Shown here piece after piece: positions 54,756-64,000 of a stretch of DNA of 64,000 nucleotides. Numbering within the stretch: position 1 is the stretch's first letter; each line of letters starts with the position of its first letter. Below the pieces are notes generated by a model. That model was not told the DNA's origin and ran no database searches. It worked only from the letters and a program-made list of their open reading frames with translations. Made by a program: the position numbers and the translations under genes. Source of the DNA: Nonomuraea fuscirosea (GTDB lineage: Bacteria; Actinomycetota; Actinomycetes; Streptosporangiales; Streptosporangiaceae); the NCBI RefSeq assembly GCF_003001935.1, contig NZ_PVNG01000003.1, positions 372,001-436,000 of the forward strand, written 5' to 3'.

Positions 54756-54951
54756 AGCGGACACGAACGGGCTTCGACGTCGGTTTCAGCGGACACGAGC
54801 GGGCTTCGACGCTGGCCGAAGCGGACGTATTCAGGCTCCGACGTCGGCGAGCCGAGACGTGACCCGGCCCCGACACCCCCCGAGACGAAGCCAAGGGGCT
54901 CCGTCGCCGGCCGGAAGGGCTCGGCCAAGGGGCTCCGTCGCCGGCCGGAAC
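54756..54951. repeat. Two tandem repeat pairs in an 857-bp gene-free stretch
   Basis: Between the response regulator (54638) and the YcaQ gene (55496) I see no credible gene. It holds a 32-bp tandem pair starting at 54756 and 54788 (AGCGGACACGARCGGGCTTC core, with a partial third near 54820) and a 34-bp pair starting at 54890 and 54924 (GCCAAGGGGCTCCGTCGCCG core). The remainder (54960-55495) shows nothing recognised. Confidence 0.7.
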
Positions 54952-55495
54952 GACTCGAACAGCCCCCGCCCTCATGCCGCTCGCCTTACGCTGTGGTGCC
55001 CCCATCCCGCGTCAGCCAGAGACGGCGCCCGCCTCGCTCCCCGTGTTGCAGGCGTAATTGAGGAATGCGGTGGGTTGGTGTCTCGCCGAGTGGTGGATCA
55101 GCGATCCTGCCACGTGTCGTCCAGCCCTGAATTAGATGCTGCTGTCCGAGACGGCGGTCAGTCCCCGGTCAGCCGAGGCGGACCGAACAGGACGGGCGCA
55201 GCCGAGGCGGACGGGCACCGTCCTGTGCCGATCGTTTGCGTGCTCGTTCAGCGCTGTGTTGGAGTGCCGAACCGCGCCCCACTCTGCTCGCGGATGCATG
55301 TGTCCCAGCCTGCATCGTGGTTTTGAACCCCGGCCTTCGCCCCCTGCGCCGTCTTGCCCCGTCCGCGTCCGAGTGCGGAAGTGCGCCCCAGTGCGTTCGG
55401 CGTTCGCGTCTCAGGTCGCCATTGAACGGCTGCCCCCGCTCTCGCTCTCGGACGTCCGCGAACCCGGAGCGTGCAGGGGGAAGGCGAGGCTGGGG

Positions 55496-56773
55496 TCAGA
55501 GGGTGGCGGGTGAGTTGAGGGCGGGCAGGAGTTGTGGGGGGTCGGTGCGTTCGACGCGGACGGCGTCGCAGCCCACCCAGTCGGCGGCCGACCACAACGC
55601 TTCTCGTAAGGCGTCGGTCCACTTGGCGGGGGAGAGGCCGGGTTCGAGGCTGAGCTGTCTGGCCACCAGGGTTGAGCCTTCGCGGGCCGGGTCGACGCGG
55701 CCGATCAGGCGGCCGCCGGCCAGCACCGGCATCGTGAAGTAGCCGTGGACGCGCTTGTGCTTCGGGACGTAGAGCTCCAGCGTGTAGTTGAAGCCGAACA
55801 CCCGCTCCGTGCGGCCCCGGTGCCAGATGAGCGAGTCGAAAGGCGACACGAGCGTCGTACGGTGGCGCCCGCGCGGCTCCGACTCCAGGGCGGCCGGGTC
55901 GGCCCACGCGTTGCCCTGGCCCTTCTTGCCCGGCCAGCCGGTCACGGTCACCGGCACCAGGCCGGCCGCGCCGCTGAGCAGGACCTCGTCGAGGATCGCG
56001 GCGTAGCGGCCCTTGAGGCGCAGGAAGTCGATGAGGTCGGTGCGGTTGGCCACGCCCAGCGAACGGCCCGCGATCGCGGCCAGGCGGACGACGCACTCCT
56101 CGTCGGACAGGTCTTCAGCCAGCAGCTCCGCCGGAACGACGCGCTCGGCCAGGTCGTAGACGCGGCGCCAGCCGACGCGGCGGGTGCAGACCAGCTCGCC
56201 GATGTCGAGCAGCCACTCCAGGCCGATCTTCGAGTCGGACCAGTCCCACCACGGGCCGCCGTTCTTCGCGCCGCCCACGTCGGAGGTCGTCAGCGGGCCC
56301 GACTCGCGCACCTGGTCGAGCAGCTTCTCGACGCCCTCGGGGACCTGGTGCCAGCGCTGGCGCTTGTCGCGGAACGCCCGGCGGCGGAACGCGTAGAGCG
56401 GCCAGTGCTCGATGGGCAGGATGCAGGCGGCGTGGCACCAGTACTCGAAGCTCTGGGCCGGATCGTGCCAGTAGGCGCGCTCGATCTTGGGACGGCCGAC
56501 CGCGCCCAGCCGGGCATAGGCGACCAGCTCGTGCGAACGGGCCAGGACCGAGATCGTGTCGAGCTGCACGGCGCCCAGCCTGCGCAGCATGCCGTGCACC
56601 CCGCCCTTGCGGGCGTCGGCGCCGATGAAGCCCTGCGACCGGAGGATGATCCGGCGCGCCTCGTCGGCGGTCAGATCCGTGAGCCCGCTCGCGGTGGTCA
56701 GGCCGGTCTCGCCGATCGAGCTGGTCTCGCCAGTTGCGTTGGTCACGCGGGTCACGCCGGTCACATCGCTCAT
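55496..56773 (-). CDS. YcaQ-family interstrand-crosslink DNA glycosylase-like protein
   Basis: A 425-residue protein with an HTH_42/winged-helix-repeat fold. The family catalytic QLD motif lies in LGAVQLDTISVLARSHELVAY-type sequence at about residue 65; further family segments are SFEYWCHAACILPIEHWPLY and SPFDSLIWHRGRTERVFGFNY. Such enzymes unhook interstrand crosslinks in DNA, and in Streptomyces a relative (AlkX/AlkZ) resists self-made alkylating toxins. ATG at 56773 precedes a low-complexity Thr/Gly/Val stretch (about 1-35) that may be a repeat expansion. It is bordered on both sides by repeat-rich gene-free DNA. Confidence 0.85.
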   Translation of the reverse strand: MSDVTGVTRVTNATGETSSIGETGLTTASGLTDLTADEARRIILRSQGFIGADARKGGVHGMLRRLGAVQLDTISVLARSHELVAYARLGAVGRPKIERAYWHDPAQSFEYWCHAACILPIEHWPLYAFRRRAFRDKRQRWHQVPEGVEKLLDQVRESGPLTTSDVGGAKNGGPWWDWSDSKIGLEWLLDIGELVCTRRVGWRRVYDLAERVVPAELLAEDLSDEECVVRLAAIAGRSLGVANRTDLIDFLRLKGRYAAILDEVLLSGAAGLVPVTVTGWPGKKGQGNAWADPAALESEPRGRHRTTLVSPFDSLIWHRGRTERVFGFNYTLELYVPKHKRVHGYFTMPVLAGGRLIGRVDPAREGSTLVARQLSLEPGLSPAKWTDALREALWSAADWVGCDAVRVERTDPPQLLPALNSPATL

Positions 56774-56921
56774 GGCTGGCCGTCCGTACGGAAGTGCATG
56801 TGTGAAATCTAGCGGTGGGAACCGACAGAATCGGACCGGGTGGGTGTGGCCGGGGGCCGCAGAGTGCAGAGTGGTGCGGTTGCTCTGCCCGCTCGGCTCG
56901 GTTCGCCCAGGCTCGCGATGT

Positions 56922-56978
56922 GTGACGGGGCCCTTGATCTGTGACGGGGCCCGTGATCTGTGACGGGGCTCGTGACTC
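56922..56978. repeat. Three tandem 19-bp repeats
   Basis: Units TGTGACGGGGCCCTTGATC, TGTGACGGGGCCCGTGATC and TGTGACGGGGCTCGTGACT occupy 56922-56940, 56941-56959 and 56960-56978. They lie about 150 bp upstream of the YcaQ gene in its leader or promoter region. Confidence 0.8.
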
Positions 56979-57239
56979 GCGAGGAGGTTGGCGATGTGCG
57001 ACCAGGTCGTTGGTCCAGCACGCACGGGCTCGTTGATCGTTCAGTGCGCGAGGCCAACCCGATGGTCAAGGGCTCGCTCAGGGCGCGGAGATGGCCTGAC
57101 GTGCGGGGCCTTGTCCCGTGTTCAGGGGCCGGTGTGTGCGAGGGCTCGCTGCATGCCGGGGGCTGGCACGGTGTGCGGGGCTCGTCCAATGCGTGGAGAC
57201 GGGCGCGGAGGCGACACGCTGGCGGTTCTGTGCGTGGGG

Positions 57240-57385
57240 CTGGCCCGATGTGCACCGAGGGCCTGATGTGTGCGGGGGTGGCCAGATGTGCCGGAAATGC
57301 GCCTCATGCGAAGTCGGCCCGATGTGCGGCGTCCCAGCGCGGGGAGGCTGACCCGATGTGCGGAGCTGATCCCCATGTGTGGATC
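57240..57385. repeat. Interspersed GATGTGC-type short repeats
   Basis: Within the 1-kb gene-free interval 56774-57786 a short word (C/T)(C/A)GATGTGC recurs at about 57246, 57272 (one change), 57293, 57320 and 57354, with relatives at 56994 and 57096. Spacings vary (about 20-35 bp). The sequence around shows no credible ORF on either strand. It looks like decayed or rearranged DNA, or a cluster of binding sites. Confidence 0.5.
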
Positions 57386-57613
57386 GCTGACTGAGCTGCT
57401 CCGCTTTGACGGACACCATCGTCGTGGCGGTCAGGCTGCTACGGCGGTTTCGTGGTCGGCCGGGGCCGGAGGGTGCGCTGAGAAGAGAAACCATGGGAAG
57501 ACGAGCGCAAACAACGCCCGGAACGGCATGATCCCCATGCGCGGGCGGATCCCCTTGGGGGTGGGGCTGGGCCCGAAGTGTGGAGTGTTCGTGCCGTGCG
57601 TAGGGGTGTCTGG

Positions 57614-57710
57614 ACCGTGAGGGCTCCTGGGGCGTCATCGGCCGGGTCAGGCCGCCGTTGGGGCGGTGCGGGTTCCACACACCGTGAGGGCTCCTGGGGC
57701 GTCATCGGCC
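57614..57710. repeat. 30-bp direct repeat, period 67 bp
   Basis: A perfect 30-bp direct repeat at 57614-57643 and 57681-57710 (starting ACCGTGAGGGCTCC) flanks 37 bp, just downstream of the HGxxPAAW-like gene's end. It suggests duplication with later loss or slippage. Nothing else is recognised between 57386 and 57786. Confidence 0.8.
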
Positions 57711-57786
57711 CTGGGGTGGGTGGTGGCGGGCGGCCCCGTGGTGGGGCGCCCGCCGGAACCGGGTGTTCGGAGCGGGGTCCTGGTGG

Positions 57787-58047
57787 TCAGCGGTGGTCTT
57801 CGGCGCGCATGCCCACCCGGGGCGCGTCGATCACGACATCGGTGAAGATGTCGAAGACCAGGGCGAGGATTCCGCCGACGACGAACACCCCGGCGCCGAT
57901 CCAGACGAGTGTCCAGTTGGCCGCCGTCAGCCCGAAGCCGGCGACGACGGTTCCCACCAGCATCACCGTCACCGCGAGCCACGAAGAGGCCCGCCCGCCG
58001 TGGCTGCCGAGATTCTCCGTCTGCTCCGACTTCTTCCCCTCAACCAT
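57787..58047 (-). CDS. HGxxPAAW-like small membrane protein
   Basis: An 86-residue protein with two membrane helices (about 21-42 and 47-70) preceded by [15 protein letters not shown], a variant of the HGxxPAAW signature found in a family of small actinobacterial membrane proteins (here Ser-Ser in place of Ala-Ala). The C-terminus is basic/acidic ([10 protein letters not shown]). ATG at 58047 follows AAAGGAAGGA with good spacing; the frame continues upstream but the conserved part begins here. It is divergent from secA; the shared 223-bp region should hold both promoters. Function unknown. Confidence 0.75.
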   Translation of the reverse strand: MVEGKKSEQTENLGSHGGRASSWLAVTVMLVGTVVAGFGLTAANWTLVWIGAGVFVVGGILALVFDIFTDVVIDAPRVGMRAEDHR

Positions 58048-58270
58048 GACTAATCCTTCCTTTGCCGGTAATCCCGCTATTGGTGCGAGCCGGCTCTCAA
58101 CCGGCATACCCTCTGCCTTGAGTCATTCTCCCAGACCCGTTCCGCGCCCTCGCCGTCACGGTGGCTGTGTCTGGTTGCAGAACCGCCTACGATGGCAAGC
58201 GGGGAAGTTTGTCTCGGCCTCTCCTCCTGGCGGCGCCGCCGGGGTAGACCTGCGAGGAGCTTTACATAAA

Positions 58271-61060
<2,790 letters not shown>

Positions 61061-61075
61061 GGTTAGGGTTTTCGG

Positions 61076-61110
61076 AGACCCTCGCTTTCCGTGCGGAAAG
61101 CGAGGGTCTT
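61076..61110. terminator. Bidirectional terminator between secA and the Rv3235-like gene
   Basis: A perfect 15-bp inverted repeat (61076-61090 with 61095-61109) with a GTGC loop, 15 bp after the secA stop and 22 bp before the end of the convergent gene. Short T-stretches lie on both sides. It should end both transcripts. Confidence 0.85.
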
Positions 61111-61131
61111 CGCGTTTGTTCGCCGCTGAGG

Positions 61132-61560
61132 TCAGGCTGTTTCGAAATCGGTGCACAGCCATTGCAGTCCTCTTCGTTCCAGGCGTACGGCGAGTACGTG
61201 GTTGCGGTCACCGCAGTGGACGAGGGCGCACATTTCAATGGCGCCCTCGCGGGGCTCCTTCATGTGCACGCCACCGACGAAAGGCGGGCGGCCGGCCCTG
61301 AGCATCCGGCCCGCTCGGGTCAGTTCCCGGTACGCGCGGTCGGTGAGCCGGTCGGCGACGGTCTCCGGCGCGCGGCGGCCGGTGAGGACCTCGGCCAGGG
61401 CCTGGGCCAGGTGGCGCAGCTTGCGTTCGTCGGGCAGGGCGCCCGGCGGACCCCACACCATGGGGTGGGTGGAAAGGGCCAGCGCGCCGTGGGTGAACGC
61501 GCGGTTGCGCTCTTCGTCGTGGGGCGGCTCGGGGGCGGGGGTGACGCCGATGCCGGGCAT
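61132..61560 (-). CDS. Rv3235-family protein
   Basis: A 142-residue cytoplasmic protein of the Rv3235 family, found next to secA1 in actinobacteria. It has an alpha-helical N-terminal half (RKLRHLAQALAEVLTGRRAPETVADRLTDRAYRELTRAGRML) and a beta-rich C-terminal half (VGGVHMKEPREGAIEMCALVHCGDRNHVLAVRLERRGLQWLCTDFE-type strands). No catalytic motif is apparent. It converges on secA. Function unknown; the conserved location is the main evidence for the call. Confidence 0.85.
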   Translation of the reverse strand: MPGIGVTPAPEPPHDEERNRAFTHGALALSTHPMVWGPPGALPDERKLRHLAQALAEVLTGRRAPETVADRLTDRAYRELTRAGRMLRAGRPPFVGGVHMKEPREGAIEMCALVHCGDRNHVLAVRLERRGLQWLCTDFETA

Positions 61561-61782
61561 GGGAACCTCCGAATGCTCGATAGGGATGGAAGAAAGAATC
61601 GTTATAAGGAGTTTTCGGCCCGGCTCAGGAATACAGACCGCACCAACTTCCGCATTCGGCGCCCGTGTTCGTCCCTATTCGGTGGGGCTGATTTCGCGGA
61701 GTTGGAGTCCTGGTGGTGAGGGGCGCAGGAGAGTTCCGGGCGTGAACGGGCGCTTTTCGGGCGGTCCTGAAACCGGTAGGGC

Positions 61783-63102
61783 CTACGCCTTCTGGGTTTC
61801 GGTCTCCGGGACGTCGTCCTGGGGTTCGCGGCCGGGGGTGGGCAGGTTGAGCAGGCGGATCAGGAGGGTGAAGAGGGCGTAGTAGACCACCAGGTACACC
61901 AGCCCGAACCCGATGATCAGCCCCAGGCCGTGCGTGTTGGACTTGCCGGCGTTCAGCAGCAGGTCGATGGCGCCGCCCGAGAACGTGAACCCGAGCCGCG
62001 CGCCCAGCTCGGCCATCAGCGCCATGGACAGGCCGGTCAGCAGGGCGTGGACGGCGAAGAGCGCTGGAGCGACGAAGATGAACGCGAACTCCAGCGGCTC
62101 GGTGATGCCCGTGACGAAGGCGGTCAGGCCGGCCGAGAGCATGATGCCCCCGACGGCGCGGCGGCGCGGAGGCGGGGCGGCCCGCCAGATCGCCAGCGCG
62201 GCTCCCAGGAGGCCGAACATCATCACGGGGAAGAAACCGGTCATGAAGACGCCCGCGCCCTGCTCACCGGCGAAATAGCAGTTGAGGTCGCCCGCCGCGT
62301 CCCGCGTCGCGCCGTTCACGCCGGCGTGGCAGACCGGAAGGGTGAACCAGACGATCGTGTTGAGCACGTGGTGCAGGCCGACCGGGATGAGCAGGCGGTT
62401 GGCCACGCCGTAGATGCCCGTTCCCGCCGTGCCGTGGGCCGAGAGCCAGTCGCCGACGCGCGTCAGCCAGTCGCCGATCGGCGGCCAGAGCAGGCCGAAG
62501 GCGACGCCCAGCAGCAGGGCGGCGACGGCGGTGATGATGGGGACCGAGCGGCGTCCGCCGAAGAAGGCCAGCCAGGAGGGCGTCTTGAGGCGGTGGAAGC
62601 GCTGCCAGAGCAGGGCGGCCACGAGACCGATGAGAATGCCGCCGAGGACGCCGGTGGGGTTCTGGGCGCCCAGGTCGAGGGCGGGGGCGCCGTTCCTGAG
62701 CAGCACGGTGACCTTGTCGTGGACCGCGCCCGGCCCGGACTCGAAGAACATGGTCCTGGTCACGCGGTCGAAGACGAGGTAGCCGACCAGGGCGGCGAGC
62801 GCGGTGGAGCCGTCGGCCTTGCGGGCGAAGCCGATCGCCACGCCGACGGCGAACAGCAGCGCGAGATGGTCGAAGAGGGCGCCACCGGCGGCGGCCATGA
62901 CCTCGGCCACGGGCAGCAGCCAGGGCAGGGTGCCGCCCAGGCCGTCCCGGCCGAGCAGGTCGTCCTGACCGAAGCGGAAGAGCAGGCCGGCGGCGGGGAG
63001 CACCGCGATGGGCATCATCAGGGAGCGGCCGATCCGCTGCAGCACCGCGAGCGCCGAGGACGTCCAGGACGGGAGCTTGATCGTGCTCACCCGGCCCGCC
63101 AC
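61783..63102 (-). CDS. PTS EIIC permease, glucose/N-acetylglucosamine family (copy 1)
   Basis: A 439-residue EIIC membrane permease of the Glc/GlcNAc PTS family with about ten helices. Family marks: GRSLMMPIAVLPAAGLLFRFGQDDLL near the start, LLIPVGLHHVLNTIVWF in the middle, and the substrate-site GITEPLEFAFIFVAP. It has no EIIA or EIIB domain, so separate proteins must supply phosphate. Copies like nagE2 in Streptomyces use GlcNAc, and a chitin-active LPMO in this window makes GlcNAc plausible, but glucose is possible. GTG at 63102 or 63090. Upstream lies a 30-bp tandem repeat. No DasR site (dre) was recognised. Confidence 0.9.
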   Translation of the reverse strand: MAGRVSTIKLPSWTSSALAVLQRIGRSLMMPIAVLPAAGLLFRFGQDDLLGRDGLGGTLPWLLPVAEVMAAAGGALFDHLALLFAVGVAIGFARKADGSTALAALVGYLVFDRVTRTMFFESGPGAVHDKVTVLLRNGAPALDLGAQNPTGVLGGILIGLVAALLWQRFHRLKTPSWLAFFGGRRSVPIITAVAALLLGVAFGLLWPPIGDWLTRVGDWLSAHGTAGTGIYGVANRLLIPVGLHHVLNTIVWFTLPVCHAGVNGATRDAAGDLNCYFAGEQGAGVFMTGFFPVMMFGLLGAALAIWRAAPPPRRRAVGGIMLSAGLTAFVTGITEPLEFAFIFVAPALFAVHALLTGLSMALMAELGARLGFTFSGGAIDLLLNAGKSNTHGLGLIIGFGLVYLVVYYALFTLLIRLLNLPTPGREPQDDVPETETQKA

Positions 63103-63120
63103 CGCGCCGGAGAAGACGAG

Positions 63121-63180
63121 AGCGCGGCGCCGTGAGACGTCCGGAGCGGGAGCGCGGCGCCGTGAGACGTTCGGAGCGGG
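63121..63180. repeat. Two tandem 30-bp repeats upstream of EIIC copy 1
   Basis: Units at 63121-63150 and 63151-63180 are identical except for one base (AGCGCGGCGCCGTGAGACGT start). They occupy the spacer between the two EIIC genes, a few bases from the GTG of the downstream one, and could hold doubled regulator sites or be neutral slippage. Confidence 0.85.
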
Positions 63181-63281
63181 AGCATGGTCGTGCTCACCCC
63201 CACGCGCGTGCGTCGATCCGTTCGGGTCGCGGGGGATGAGGGGTTACTACCCGGGAGTGGATCTCCAGGAAACGCGCCGCG

Positions 63282-64000
63282 TCAGGTTTCGCCGGAGTCG
63301 AGGTCGGGCTCCGGTTCGCGGCCCGGGGTCATGATGTTCAGCCGGCGGATCAGGAACGTGAACACGACGTAGTACACGACGCCGTAGATCACGCCCAGGA
63401 TCAGGATGCCGGGCAGGTTCTCGGTGTTCGACTTGCCGGCGTTCAGCAGCAGGTCCAGCAGCCCGGCGGAGAAGCCGAAGCCGAGCTGGCCGCCGATGAG
63501 CGTGGTCAGGGCCATCGCCAGGCCGGTCAGGATGGCGTGGACGACCAGCAGCAGCGGCGCGACGAAGATGAAGGCGAACTCGATCGGCTCGGTGATCCCC
63601 GTGACGAACGACGCCAGCGCCGCCGACAGCATGATGCCGCCCACCGTGGCCCGCCGGTGCTTGGGCGCCGCCCGCCACATGGCCAGGGCGGCGGCCGGCA
63701 ACGCGAACATCATCACGGGGAAGAACCCGGCCATGAAGTGACCCGAGGTCGGGTCGCCGCCGAAGTAGCAGTTCCAGTCGCCGCCCAGCACCCGGCCGTT
63801 CACCTCGCACTGCGGCACCACGTACCAGACCACGGAGTTGACGAAGTGGTGCAGGCCGAGGGGGATGAGCAGGCGGTTGACCAGGCCGTAGATGCCGGTG
63901 CCGATCGGGCCGATGGCCGCCAGGGCCTCGCCGGCGTGCCGGATCCACTCGCCGATCACCGGCCAGAGCCAGCCGAAGCCCACGCCGATGAGCAGCGCCA
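63282..64000 (-). CDS. PTS EIIC permease, glucose/N-acetylglucosamine family (copy 2, partial)
   Basis: The C-terminal 239 residues of a second EIIC, cut by the right edge. It contains LLIPLGLHHFVNSVVWY, a GITEPIEFAFIFVAP substrate motif and the same final helices and Pro-rich end as copy 1, so the two are paralogs in tandem, as are nagE1/nagE2 in Streptomyces. Transcription runs from this gene toward copy 1 with a 179-bp spacer. The middle loop CEVNGRVLGGDWNCYFGGD differs from copy 1 and may reflect a different sugar or affinity. The N-terminal half is outside the window. Confidence 0.88.
   Translation of the reverse strand, partial: ALLIGVGFGWLWPVIGEWIRHAGEALAAIGPIGTGIYGLVNRLLIPLGLHHFVNSVVWYVVPQCEVNGRVLGGDWNCYFGGDPTSGHFMAGFFPVMMFALPAAALAMWRAAPKHRRATVGGIMLSAALASFVTGITEPIEFAFIFVAPLLLVVHAILTGLAMALTTLIGGQLGFGFSAGLLDLLLNAGKSNTENLPGILILGVIYGVVYYVVFTFLIRRLNIMTPGREPEPDLDSGET

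Noticed and set aside
56774..57786. CRISPR array or transposon remnant
   Set aside because: Repeats are irregular, of different lengths and spacings, without unique spacers of constant size, Cas genes or transposase pieces.
63103..63281. DasR (dre) operator upstream of the EIIC gene
   Set aside because: No sequence close to the ACTGGTCTAGACCACT consensus was found; only tandem repeats are present.

Overview
The window is very GC-rich and comes from an actinomycete chromosome. GTG starts, 4-bp ATGA/GTGA stop-start overlaps, WhiB, MtrA-MtrB-LpqB, a complete set of late F420 genes and a fused FbiC all fit a filamentous actinobacterium. The gene set looks like the Streptosporangiales (Nonomuraea or Streptosporangium type), but the genus is an inference. 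Much of the window follows the conserved actinobacterial order known in M. tuberculosis as Rv3264c (mannose-1-P guanylyltransferase), fbiA/fbiB, whiB2, Rv3259, Rv3258c, phosphomannomutase, Rv3256c, sahH, mtrA, mtrB, lpqB, comF-like, hpf, secA1 and Rv3235. This order supports several calls that sequence alone would leave open.

Layout. 1-10.5 kb is a cell-envelope glycan region: a truncated polytopic protein, three glycosyltransferases, a methyltransferase, two paralogous lysylphosphatidylglycerol-synthase-type membrane proteins and an NDP-mannose pyrophosphorylase. Embedded on the minus strand is an unusual operon of an SPFH/GYF protein, a double zinc-ribbon membrane protein and one of the LPG-synthase-like proteins. 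10.6-19.1 kb holds an AlkA-like glycosylase and fbiC, fbiB and fbiA for coenzyme F420, interrupted by a secreted or anchored solute-binding/VWA protein and an AA10 chitin-type LPMO. 19.3-31.8 kb holds a Gln/Pro/Gly-repeat membrane protein, whiB, a very large GT2 protein, DUF5719, a metallopeptidase-fold protein without its HExxH, DUF3499, the mannose cassette (phosphomannomutase, Trm112-like protein, SIS isomerase), a cation-diffusion transporter and a MerR regulator.

31.9-39.2 kb holds two adjacent S-adenosylhomocysteine hydrolases of different structural types, an I36 inhibitor-like secreted protein, a DUF305 lipoprotein and two tandem LVIVD-repeat secreted proteins. 39.2-47.0 kb is an envelope/sporulation-associated cluster: RDD and SpoIIM-like proteins, then a tightly overlapping minus-strand operon of membrane protein, DUF4129, DUF4350, MoxR ATPase and DUF58. 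47.3-53.7 kb is mtrA-mtrB-lpqB, a comF-like gene and hpf. Between comF and hpf lies 600 bp with its own promoter and strong hairpins, the best candidate for a structured non-coding RNA (raiA-motif type). 53.8-61.6 kb holds a NarL-type response regulator, a YcaQ-type glycosylase, an HGxxPAAW-like protein, secA and an Rv3235-family gene, separated by two long repeat-rich gene-free stretches. The right end carries two tandem PTS EIIC permeases of the glucose/GlcNAc family, the second cut by the window edge.

No tRNA, rRNA, CRISPR array, transposase or prophage gene was recognised. Homology calls come from reading motifs and gene order; no database search was run.
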